From Arthrinium phaeospermum (Eukaryota > Ascomycota > Sordariomycetes > Amphisphaeriales > Apiosporaceae), in NCBI GenBank assembly GCA_006503535.1, contig QYRS01000002.1:3410001-3474000 (forward strand): DNA of 64,000 nt. Direction: 5' to 3'. The position numbers and the translations under genes are program-made. Below are positions 11,202 through 20,197 of this stretch, piece after piece; position 1 is the stretch's first letter, and every line of letters begins with the position of its first letter. The notes beneath the pieces were generated by a model. The model saw only the letters and a list, made by a program, of their open reading frames with translations. It was not told the origin of the DNA and did not search any database.

Positions 11202-12785
11202 ATGAAGCTTTCCGCACTGCAGGCGGCCCTCGGGTCTGCGACACTTCTGCTGGCCGACCCGACCCTGGCCACTTCGGCGCACAAGCATAAGCATCTGGCG
11301 CGACGAAATGACCACAGCCATCTTCACAGCAGAAGCGCCGTCGCCCACCTGGAGGATCGAGGTCTTGCTTGCAAATTCCCGTCTGGCGATGGACTCGTTG
11401 CCGTTACGCCGGGCTCAATGAATGGCGGTTGGGCTCTGAGTCCTGACCAAGTCTGCTTCCCTGGGAGATATTGCCCATATGCCTGCCCTCCGGGCGAGAT
11501 GATGGCACAGTGGAAGCCCGACTCGACTTATGCCACTACCGATAGGATGGCTGGTGGCCTGCATTGTGGTCTCGATGGTAAAGTCTCCAAGCCTTTTAGC
11601 GATAAGCCGTACTGTATCAAGGGTACCGGCAACGTCAAGGTTGTGAACAAGTGTGGTAAAGTCACCTCGTTCTGCCAGACTGTGCTGCCTGGCTTGGAGG
11701 ACATGATCATCCCCAACGATATTATGGATGAGCAGACTATCGCCGTCCCAGATACCGAATACTGGGACTCTACCGCTGCCCAGTAAGTTGTCTCACAAAA
11801 GAACACTATATCCTCGACGTATTCTAACGGGTTGCTTTAGTTACTACATCAATGAGCCTGGCGTGTCGTCGAGTGAAGGCTGCATTTGGGGCGACGACTC
11901 CAAGCCTATGGGCGTGAGTTATGAAAATCTGTTAAGCAAACCGATCAATACTAATATTTCTGTTATTAGAACTGGGCCTTCTATGTTGCTGGCACGAACA
12001 CTGATCATACCGGCAGCACATTCGTCAAGCTCGGAATGAACCCTATCTATGAAGCCTCTTCGCTGGCTAGCAAGAAGCCTACTTTTGGCATGGAAATCAA
12101 GTGCGACAGCGGTAACTGCGAGGGATTGCCCTGCCGCGTTGACGGCAGCGGTGTCACTAGCAGTGACAAGTCCAACGGGGCTGGCGGCTCGGCATTCTGT
12201 GTAGCAACCGTGCCCCAGGGAGGTTCAGCTAGCATTGTCGTCTTCAACCTCGACGGGTCATCTGGCGACGATGACAAGCCGGAGACAACATCGTCGGCCA
12301 CTCCCACATCCACGCCCAGCCCTACCTCTACCCCCTCGCCTACCTCAACCCCCAGCTCGACCACGACGACGCCAACGACGACCAGCACAACTCCCACGTC
12401 AACCTCTACCTCTACGACGTCGACGACCTCGAGCACACCTACCCCGTCCTCAACAACCTCAACACCTACGCCATCAAGCTCAACCGACGCCAAGAGCTCC
12501 ACTGCGACCACGAGCAGTGACAAGCCTATCATATCTCTGATGGCCTTTGGTGGTGTCTTCCAGGAGAACGGAACGGCCTCGGCTTCGGCCACGGCATCCT
12601 ACACTTGGACACCGTCTTCTTCGGCCACCCCAACTGCTGTTGAGACCAGCGGCGACAACGGCGAATCGGCAGCCGGATCGGCAGCTCCTACAGAGTCCGC
12701 CAAGAACGAGAGTGCTGGCCCTCAGGGTAGCAGTGCCGTCGTCGGCTTAGTTATTGCCGTTTTCGCCGCTGCCTGCATCTTGTAG
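11202..12785 (+). CDS. SUN-family cell-wall protein with Ser/Thr-rich stalk and GPI-like tail
   Basis: Secreted or cell-wall protein of the fungal SUN family (Sim1/Uth1/Nca3/Sun4 relatives), linked to wall remodelling and septation. Three exons: 11202-11782, 11841-11913 and 11970-12785, giving 489 residues. The first ATG is at 11202. The N-terminus is a signal peptide (LSALQAALGSATLLL). The SUN domain spans roughly residues 50-300, with the conserved cysteines in LACKFPSGDG, QVCFPGRYCPYACPPGE and CNKCGK-like segments, and the hallmark NWAFYVAGTN after intron 2. A Ser/Thr/Pro-rich stalk, with repeated STPSPT-type units, follows at about 340-430. The hydrophobic end (VVGLVIAVFAAACIL) looks like a GPI-attachment signal. 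The layout, SUN domain first and Ser/Thr stalk last, matches the group-II SUN proteins such as S. pombe Adg3 rather than Sun4. It is convergent with the next gene. Confidence 0.9.
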
Positions 12786-14061
12786 GGGGCGACGGATACC
12801 TAAATAGGGGCCGGCGGCACAATCTTCTTGGGCGTGTACAAATTTGACTTCTGTCAGGCAGTCAGCCATACACTGTACCAGGTCCTTCGAATTCTTTTCA
12901 TCTTCACAGACCTCGCAAGAGGTCGTTTTCTTCCACATACTACTTACGCTGTGCCGCCACCCCTTCGGCGCATCCCTCCGCCGGGCATTTTTTGCTTCCG
13001 TATATACCGCAGCTTGGGGTTTTTACTCTGCTGCCGTGCTTTTCGCCTGCGATCTACCATCAATATTGTCTATTGTTTAAATGCTATTCCGATCGCGCTC
13101 CGCGATTCGCGCATTGCTTTTTGCACATGTTTTACCTTTCGCAAATCATTATGTGGCCTGCGCTCATGTTTTCTTTCGATTCGGCACTATACCCTTTTTG
13201 TTTTTCTACGATTGATGCAGTTGGGTGGCTTGGAGCGTTGACAATTTCGTATGATGGATGAAGCGGTTGTTCTACGAGGGGGCTGGTTGTCTTCAAACCC
13301 CCGGGGTAGTGATTTGGTGGGCGGCCAGAGTGGCCTATGAGCCGCGTTCCTAGGGGTCCCTTGTGGGAACGAGGTCTCTTTATATTCTGCAGGGGCAACG
13401 CAATCTACGTGTTTCGGAAAATATGATTGGAGTGGAGGAGAAGAAGAAGAAGGCTCTTCGAACGATCCGATGATATGATCTTTTATGACTGGTTATGGGG
13501 GAAGGGGAAGGCACGATGAAGCCTAGCTGATGGCGGTGTCTTGAGGCACAGGGGGGAAACTTTTAGGATACATACATAGTCTAATCACTTCGAGTGTCCA
13601 GTGTGGTCAGGAGAGAGACTCTTCGTCGCCCACACTTGACAGATACACATATATCATACTTGATTTGAACGAGAAACAAGAGGTAGCAAGTGAGTGAACC
13701 ATGAATGGATCGTCATCATTTCGTAACGAATTCTTACGTGTAGAGCTTATCACGATATTTATCATTGTCGGAGAGCACTGCATGGTGATAGTGACTCGAC
13801 TCATAGTCAACAATATAGGGCGTGATTATTTTTAATAGTACTTAATTTCTTTTATTTTCTATACCTGGGTTCCACGTACGTTTCTTGACTCGAGTAAGCA
13901 AGCGCATATGTACCCCTTATATATGTAACTAATAGAAAACCGCAAAAACAATAAAAACAGATTTGCAATAGCTGCGTTGCTAGAAACAGTTGAAAACAGA
14001 AACTTGTGAATGGCGCAGTAGGAAAAGTGTGACGCGAGATAGGAGCGAAATGACTTCAAGC
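12786..14061. other. Intergenic region between convergent SUN and hypothetical genes
   Basis: Pyrimidine-rich first half, probably the SUN 3'-UTR, then AT-rich sequence from about 13560. Short frames only; no gene recognised. Confidence 0.6.
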
Positions 14062-16137
14062 CTACACGAATGGGTCGGCGGCGCCCTTTACGGGCGTGTC
14101 GCCCATTGATACGCCCTCGTCAGCAGGCCTTTGGTCGTCATTCGACGTTCCACTGGCCTCTTGCGTGGCCTGTTTCTCGGCCTCTTGCTGGGCCTTCTTC
14201 CTGGCTTGCTGCTCGTTGTAACCCTTCATCCAGTCGACCACCGCAGTCTGCCAGTTGAGGAGCCTGTCCGCATTCGCCGTGATGGACTTGTCCCCGTGGC
14301 GCGTCTCGTCGGCGTTCTTGATCCGGATGAGCCACTCCCAAAGCCAGGGAGGAAGGGCCTCCAGCTCGCGCGACCACGACGTGTAGGTGCGGGTCGACAC
14401 GTCGGACTTGGCGTCGTCGAGCTCGTGCAGTGCTGGTATGCGGGCGGCCCAGTAGGCGAGGATGACGCTGACGCGGGCCCAGTTGGGGGCCGAGACCTCG
14501 GGGCTGCGCCCGCCCCCCTCGCCGAGGACCAGCGCGTCGTTGTCCTCCTTCTTCGCGAAGTCCGGGACCACGAAGTGGGTCAGCATGCGCTGGGCGTCGG
14601 TGGAGGTGAGCTGGACGCCCCGGCCCGGCGGCAGGGTCGTGAACCATTCCAGGGTCGATTTGAGGTCGCGGGCTCGCTTGGCGTCCTGGACGAAGTTGTC
14701 GAGGTGCTGCCGGGCCAGGACGGCGCTCATGTTGTCCCGGACCTGGACGCGGTTGAGCAGGGGGGAGAAGCCGGCCAGGATCAGGGGCGCGATGTAGAAG
14801 GCCTTGCCGCCGCTGTTGCTGTTCTTGGCGTTGCTGTCGTATGTAGGGATCCAGTCGGGGCGGAGCTGTTGCAGCTCCAGCATGCAGGTCTCGACCCGGG
14901 CCAGGCGCGTCTCGAAGTCGGCGTGGCAGCCGGCGTCGGGGGACTTGAGGATGCGGTTGAGGTCCCACATCAGGTAGTTGTACATGTCGCAGCACGGCTG
15001 GGACTTGGGGCTGCAGCGCTCGTGGGGCACCTTCTCCCACTTGCAGGGCGGCATGGCCGTGGAGGCCTTGTCCTGCAGGTGCTTGAGGTTGCCGAAGCGC
15101 ATCTTGGCGGTGCTGGCGCCCATCTCGACAAACTTCTGGACGACGCCCCAGCGGCCGTGGATGACGGCGAACCAGAGCGGCGGCGGGTAGAGGCTGTCGC
15201 CGTGGGCGCCGGGGTCGTCGGCCCCGTGCACGCGCTTGCCCCAGCAGCCGTCGATGGCCTCCTTGTGGACGGCCACGTAGTCCTGCATGATGCGCACGAC
15301 CAGCTCGTCGCTGTAGTCGCCGTGCGAGATGGCGTGGTAGATGGGCAGGGCGCGGTCGCCGGCCTTTTGGGCCTCGGTGCCGCCCTTCTGGAACATGAGC
15401 TCCTCGCGGGCGTCCCACTTGTGGTCGTTGCCCTTGCGCTCGTTGAAGCTGATGCGGGTCGAGGCGTCCAGCAGCTTGCGGCGGACGCGGTCCGGGACCG
15501 TGGTGCCCTCGGGGACCGTGCCCTTGATGGCCTGCTCGAGCAGCGGGTCGTCGGCCGAGGTGAAGACGTTCTTGTTCTTCTTGGCTCGCTTCTTCTTGGC
15601 CGTCTTCGACTCCGCCCCACCACCAGCGATTTGTTGTCGCTTGGCATCAGGCTGTCCGGCGTTGACATCGGCTTTGCGCTTCGTACCGGGCGGCGTCGAA
15701 GTCATAGTCACGCTCAGGGTTCTAGATGAAGGACCCATGGCAGATGCAGTCATGTATTTCGTTCCCGGGGTAGACTTGTTGGATGGGGGCTGGAAAGTGA
15801 TGACCTGTCCACCTTTTGGCGACTGGAACTTGACGACCTGTCCGCCCTGGTTTTGCTGACCGTTCTTGTTTTGCTGCTGACCGTTCTTGTTCTGCTGCTG
15901 GCCGTTCTTGTTCTGCTGGCCGTTCTTGGTCTGCTGAGCGTCCGTGTTGTTTCCCTGCTGGCCCTTCTTCGCACCGTCCTGAGTAGTGACGGTAGAGGTG
16001 ACAGCACCCGTCTTGGCGTCCTTGGTGAAGCGAACCCTCTTCTTGATAGGCTTCTCCCCGTCCGACTGCGCGGCGAGATCAACAAATCCCTCTCCGTCAG
16101 ACTCCGCGGAGACTTCAAGTTCTCGCTTTGGGGGCAT
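14062..16137 (-). CDS. Uncharacterised, probably nuclear protein with an N/Q/G/K tandem repeat
   Basis: Single exon of 691 residues starting at MPPKRELEVS (ATG at 16137-16135). The frame runs upstream only to a non-ATG codon. I do not recognise the family. Residues 1-60 are acidic/basic with KKRVRF; residues 71-96 are four tandem copies of a Q-Q-(Q)-N-K-N-G unit; two basic stretches (KRKAD near 140 and KKKRAKKNKN near 170) look like nuclear localisation signals. The rest (about 190-640) is a globular domain with a weak ankyrin-like stretch (PPLWFAVIHGRWGVVQKF), Cys/His residues around PHERCSPKSQPCC, and many Trp. The C-terminus is a Lys/Gln/Ala coiled coil. The globular part is much GC-richer at third positions than the N-terminal 180 codons. 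Function unknown. Confidence 0.75.
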   Translation of the reverse strand: MPPKRELEVSAESDGEGFVDLAAQSDGEKPIKKRVRFTKDAKTGAVTSTVTTQDGAKKGQQGNNTDAQQTKNGQQNKNGQQQNKNGQQQNKNGQQNQGGQVVKFQSPKGGQVITFQPPSNKSTPGTKYMTASAMGPSSRTLSVTMTSTPPGTKRKADVNAGQPDAKRQQIAGGGAESKTAKKKRAKKNKNVFTSADDPLLEQAIKGTVPEGTTVPDRVRRKLLDASTRISFNERKGNDHKWDAREELMFQKGGTEAQKAGDRALPIYHAISHGDYSDELVVRIMQDYVAVHKEAIDGCWGKRVHGADDPGAHGDSLYPPPLWFAVIHGRWGVVQKFVEMGASTAKMRFGNLKHLQDKASTAMPPCKWEKVPHERCSPKSQPCCDMYNYLMWDLNRILKSPDAGCHADFETRLARVETCMLELQQLRPDWIPTYDSNAKNSNSGGKAFYIAPLILAGFSPLLNRVQVRDNMSAVLARQHLDNFVQDAKRARDLKSTLEWFTTLPPGRGVQLTSTDAQRMLTHFVVPDFAKKEDNDALVLGEGGGRSPEVSAPNWARVSVILAYWAARIPALHELDDAKSDVSTRTYTSWSRELEALPPWLWEWLIRIKNADETRHGDKSITANADRLLNWQTAVVDWMKGYNEQQARKKAQQEAEKQATQEASGTSNDDQRPADEGVSMGDTPVKGAADPFV
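15859..15938 (-). repeat. Coding minisatellite with 18-21-bp units
   Basis: Imperfect tandem copies of a unit close to CCGTTCTTGTTCTGCTGCTGG (given on the plus strand, 20-21 bp) encode the Q-Q-(Q)-N-K-N-G repeat of the hypothetical protein. Unit length alternates between 18 and 21 bp, which keeps the frame and suggests copy-number change by slippage. Confidence 0.85.
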
Positions 16138-17221
16138 CGTGAATGGATGAGTTGACACTCAAGAAGAAAATAGGCGTATAATGGAGTAGGTTTGGAAGTA
16201 CTGAAAGGCTGGGATGAATCGTTCTTAGCTGCGATTGCGGTGGTGAGAGAACGAGGTGAGTATAGAATGGGGGAGAAGAGACGGGAATATATAGTCAGGA
16301 GGTGATCCGTCGATACGCAGTATCTAGCGGTACATGCTTCTTTATCTCTTTGTTTTCAACATGTCCTCTTTCGTTCAAGGAACAATACCATTATGGAACT
16401 AGCGTCATTGTATCAAGCCTTTGGGTGATTCGTAGCAAGGGCTTTAACCAGGAGTTGCGAACAAAGACACCGTCCATATGTTTTGTAAATGTCATATTTC
16501 TTTATTCACGGCTCCTTCAACCCACAAAATTTACCGAAAATACAGAGGATCGAAAACCTGGATACCCGGTTTCTGGCGGCGAGTTGACCAGGAGGACGCC
16601 CATCACCCCGGCAAGTACACCGTCCACTCATTCACCGCCAACATCTTTCAGTTTTCTGTCCTTAAGAGCGAAGGATTCGACGGGGTCGAGCACAAGACAT
16701 CTTCAATCAGAATTGTATGAAAGGCTAAGCAAGAGGCATGTGTAATTGGTGTCGTAAATCCTCGCGTCTATAACTAGCTTGCTGGTGGTGGTTGGGATGT
16801 CCTCAGCCCGATATGGAACAAGTACGGAGATTATTATGGCCTATACTTCATCTTCATCGCCAAGAGTTGCGCAGTATGCAATGGAGCGGATTCGGTATGT
16901 CTGGGGTAATAACATGACTCACGGGATTGCCAACTCCAAATCGGAGACAACCCGCTCATCGGCGGAGGGCGTAGCGTGCGCCCTATAGGTGGATATCATG
17001 TCTCTAAGTTTTCCTCATGCATGGCTCACCTATGAGTCTACTTCCTCGAATATATCTGCTCATTTTTGGATTGCTTCTCCCGGCGGGCAATTGCTCATTC
17101 CATTTCTCTTTCATTCACAAACCCGGCGACCCGCCAGCCAATTAGCTACCTACCTTGCATGCGCTCTCCCTCCCAAACGATTACGCAACCTCAGTATATC
17201 CTCGACCCTCCTCTCCCCACC
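16138..17221. other. Divergent intergenic region (hypothetical gene / GNAT gene)
   Basis: Shared upstream region of two divergent genes. Open frames at 16302-16745 and 16478-16720 show no recognised domain. A CTACCTACC motif lies at 17146-17154, close to the GNAT start. Confidence 0.55.
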
Positions 17222-18008
17222 ATGACCCTCCCCTTCAAGCCCCTGGCCTCGCTGCCCGCGCAATTCACCATGGCGCGGTGCACGCCGGCCGACGTGCCGC
17301 AGCTGTGGGAGGTTTACCGCGACGCGTGCCAGGGGACCCGGTTCTGCTACTTCTGGCCGGCGTCGCTGGCGGCCATGGGGCGGTGGTCGGACCTGCGCTT
17401 CCGCAAGCGGTTCCAGGACCCCACGGACCAGCAGTTCAAGGTGGTCGATACCGAGACGGGCCGGATTGCAGGGTTTGCCCGCTGGATGGTGCCCGCGGCC
17501 CTGGACGAGGCCTTGCGCGAGGGGTTCCGTACCTACGGCGAGGTTGAGAGCGGGCTGCCGGAAGGGGTCGATGTCCCCGAGATGGCCGAGGGGGCGCCGG
17601 CGGACGCCTGGCGGAGCTTCTTCGAGCCTGTTAAGGCTTCGGGTGTCAAGTGGGATTCTACGCATAAGCTGAGTCAGTCTCAAGCCAGCCCGTGACACCT
17701 CCCCACTGGGGGTTGAATTTGATGTGTGTGTGCTGACCAGAATGCAACATATAGATTTATCCATCTTATGTGTTCATCCGTCCTACCAGGGTCGTGGGCT
17801 CTCCACGGCCCTGCTCAAGCCCCTGCTGGATCTGGCAGACCAGCATGGCGTCACGGCGTACCTGGAGGCATTAGAAAACGCCACACCGGTATACAAGAAG
17901 CTGGGCTTCGAGAAGGTGGACGAGATAGTCTACGACGAGAGCAAGACGGGGCATGAAGGAGTGCGCCGGATAGACATCATGCTGCGGGAGCCGAGAATAA
18001 CGAGCTAG
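17222..18008 (+). CDS. GNAT-family N-acetyltransferase
   Basis: Acetyl-CoA-dependent N-acetyltransferase of the GNAT fold, 234 residues, substrate unknown. Two exons: 17222-17672 and 17755-18008, joined by an 82-nt intron (donor GTCAGT, acceptor ATAG). The join yields the continuous motif LSILCVHPSYQGRGLSTALL, in which QGRGLS (about residues 162-167) is the pyrophosphate-binding motif A. Motif B is represented by LEALENATPVYKKLGF. The N-terminal half (FRKRFQDPTDQQFKVVDTE, then IAGFARW) is typical of fungal GNATs of the same size. I took the ATG at 17222 (context CCACCATGACC); a second in-frame ATG at 17270 would also leave the fold nearly intact. The stop is only about 105 bp from the stop of the convergent dehydrogenase gene, so 3'-UTRs may overlap. 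Confidence 0.85.
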
Positions 18009-18113
18009 ACGGCCACTACCAAAAAGCCACGAAAATAGAGAGAACAAGACTGCGTAATACTTAGTGCAGTGTTGTCTATAATAGATGGTATACTTATTTA
18101 TAACGAAAATATT

Positions 18114-19549
18114 TTACTGGTTCTTCTCATTCCCGTACATCAGACCCCCGACCATCTCGGCAATGGCCAGGGAGCTAGTCAGGCCGGGGCTCTCCATGCC
18201 CAGCAGGTTGACCCAGCCCTCGAACCCCTCCTCCTTCTTGACGTAGAAATCGATAAAGCCCTTGCCCTGCCCCACGGCGCTGGCCTTGCCCAGCTTGGGC
18301 CGGATGCCGGCGTAGTCGGGCACGAGGGCCGACCCGTCCACGCCGGGGAGGTACTGCCGGATGGCGTCGAGGGCCTCGGGCAGGCGGGCCGAGTTGACCT
18401 CGAGCTGCGACGGGTCGTCCACCCACTCGACGTCCGGCCCGAAGCGCAGGCGGCCCGCCATGTCGAGCGTCAGGTGGGTGCCGAGCCCGCCCGCCCCCGG
18501 CATGGTGACGGGGTAGATGAGCCGGTCCACCCGGGGCGCGCCCCCGCCGCTGTACGAGAAGTAGTTGCCCTTGGCGTAGTAGAGCTGCATCTGCCGCTCC
18601 GGTGGCGCGATCAGGTTGTGCACGTCGACGGCGCCGAGCCCGGCGCAGTTGACGAGGGTCTCGGTCTCGATGGTGGATTCCTCGCCCGTGGCCGCGTCGC
18701 GCACCGTGAGGCGCCACCCGCCAGCGCCCTTCTTGTTGCCGCTGCCGCTGCCGAGGGGCTCCACGGCCACGACGGCGCTGTTGAGGGCCGTCTCGCCCCC
18801 GGCCTCCTCGAAGTGGCCCTGCAGCGCCACCATGAGGGCGTGCGAGTCGACGATGCCGCTGGTGGGGCTATCGAGCGCCCCCGCCGCGGCGCGGACGTTG
18901 GGCTCCTCGCGCGCCTGCTCGTCGGCGCCGACCCAGCGCGTTGGCACGCCGATGACGTCGCGGCAGAAGGCGTGGGTGCCCTCGAGGATCTCGCGCTGCG
19001 CCGCGTCCTGGGCCACGATCCACTTGCCCGTGCGGCGGTGCGGCACGGCGTGGCGGCCGCAGTAGTCGTACAGGAGCTCCTTCCCCCGCAGGCAGAGGCG
19101 CGTCTTGAGCGAGCCGGCGCCGTAGTAGATGCCGGCGTGGATCACCTCGGAGTTGCGCGAGCTCGTCTCGGTGCCGACCTGGGCGTGGCGCTCCAGGAGC
19201 AGCGTGCTGGCGTCCGGCCGCGTCGTCGCCAGGTGCCGCGCCGTGGCCAGGCCGATGACTCCGCCGCCTACCACCTGTGGGAAAGGTTAGTCATGGGTTG
19301 ATTGGCTTGGTGCACGGCACATATGTAAGCGGATAATGGGCTGTGTGGGTTGGCGGGCAATTCCTTGGCCGCATCACCGTGGCAGTATTTCCTTTTTCTT
19401 TTTCCGTAGTGGGGGGAATCTGAAGGAGGAAAACTCACGACATGGGTAAAATCAGCTCGAGCGGCGGCTGTGCTCGAAAACAGACGAGACCGGCTCTTGG
19501 TAGAAGCTGAAAGTCCTTGGCGGCCCAAAGCCCTTACAAACATTTTCAT
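18114..19549 (-). CDS. FAD-dependent L-2-hydroxyglutarate dehydrogenase-like oxidoreductase, probably mitochondrial
   Basis: Oxidises L-2-hydroxyglutarate to 2-oxoglutarate in the better-studied relatives, a metabolite-repair step in mitochondria. Two exons, 19549-19439 and 19274-18114, give 423 residues. The intron (donor GTGAGT, acceptor CACAG) separates the N-terminal targeting-like peptide from the dinucleotide fold. Seen: an Arg/Ser-rich N-terminus without acidic residues (about 1-31); the Rossmann motif VVGGGVIGLATARHL starting at residue 38; the family block ETSSRNSEVIHAGIYY; the substrate-side GNYFSYSG and IYPVTMP segments; and the closing GMESPGLTSSLAIAEM near the C-terminus that completes FAD binding. 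Length is slightly below the animal enzyme. Assignment within the DAO superfamily is firm; the exact substrate is inferred by resemblance. Third positions are very GC-rich. Confidence 0.88.
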
Positions 19550-20197
19550 AATAATATGCCGAGAGGATTCTCAACGGGAGAGGGAAAAAATAGTTTAAGA
19601 GGATCCACGGGCGCCCATCATCGCATAAACTAAATATGGCAGAGAACCATTAATAGTGGAATCGACTAATGACTTAAAACAAAACCACCACATCCGCCAC
19701 CTCGAGATAGACATATCATTCCCATAATTATAGTCAATCGCGCTGTTGGGCGTACAATACTCGGATACTTGGACTACAGAATATGTACAGCTACTACTCA
19801 ATACTTTATGAATCACTAACAACAACAGAGCAACCGCTCTTGCGAACGCATTGTGCAGCACTGTATAGCACAACTCAACTCGACTCGACTCGACTCAGTA
19901 CAGCACACCGTTCGGCATCATCTTCTTCCATGCCCTCGAAAATGCAGAAAAAGAAGCCTGCTGAAACACAGGAGCTCGACTTTTTGAATGTCAAAATAGT
20001 AGTGTGCATAGAGAATTCCGTCTGCCTGGTCAACAATAATCAATGGTATACCTCTCTCTCAGCAACGACAAAAACAAGAACCGCCGTCTTTGCCTCCGAA
20101 AATCCCCAACCATAACACCGGACCAGAATGCTGAGAAACACCCAAACGCCAAATCAAGCAAATTTCGATTTCCCCCCCAAATGTACAGCACTATTAA
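19550..20197. other. Short intergenic region
   Basis: Between the start of the dehydrogenase gene and the end of the WD-repeat gene. Contains an ACTCG pentanucleotide repeat at about 19873-19896. No gene recognised. Confidence 0.6.
19873..19896. repeat. ACTCG/ACTCA pentanucleotide microsatellite
   Basis: Tandem ACTCA then ACTCG units in the intergenic region. Confidence 0.85.

Noticed and set aside
12047..12592. Val/Glu/Gly-repeat protein antisense to the SUN gene
   Set aside because: It is the complement of the Ser/Thr/Pro stalk repeats and crosses the gene's own coding exon.
14131..15729. 532-codon open frame on the plus strand opposite the hypothetical nuclear protein
   Set aside because: Mirror of GC-rich third positions in the minus-strand gene; the product is a Val/Leu/Gly/Arg-rich string with no fold.
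16302..16745. Overlapping 147- and 80-codon frames upstream of the GNAT gene
   Set aside because: No recognisable domain or splice-supported extension; composition is like the surrounding non-coding DNA.
18069..19301. 410-codon plus-strand frame opposite the L-2-hydroxyglutarate dehydrogenase
   Set aside because: Shadow frame caused by extreme GC3 in the real gene, which has full family motifs.
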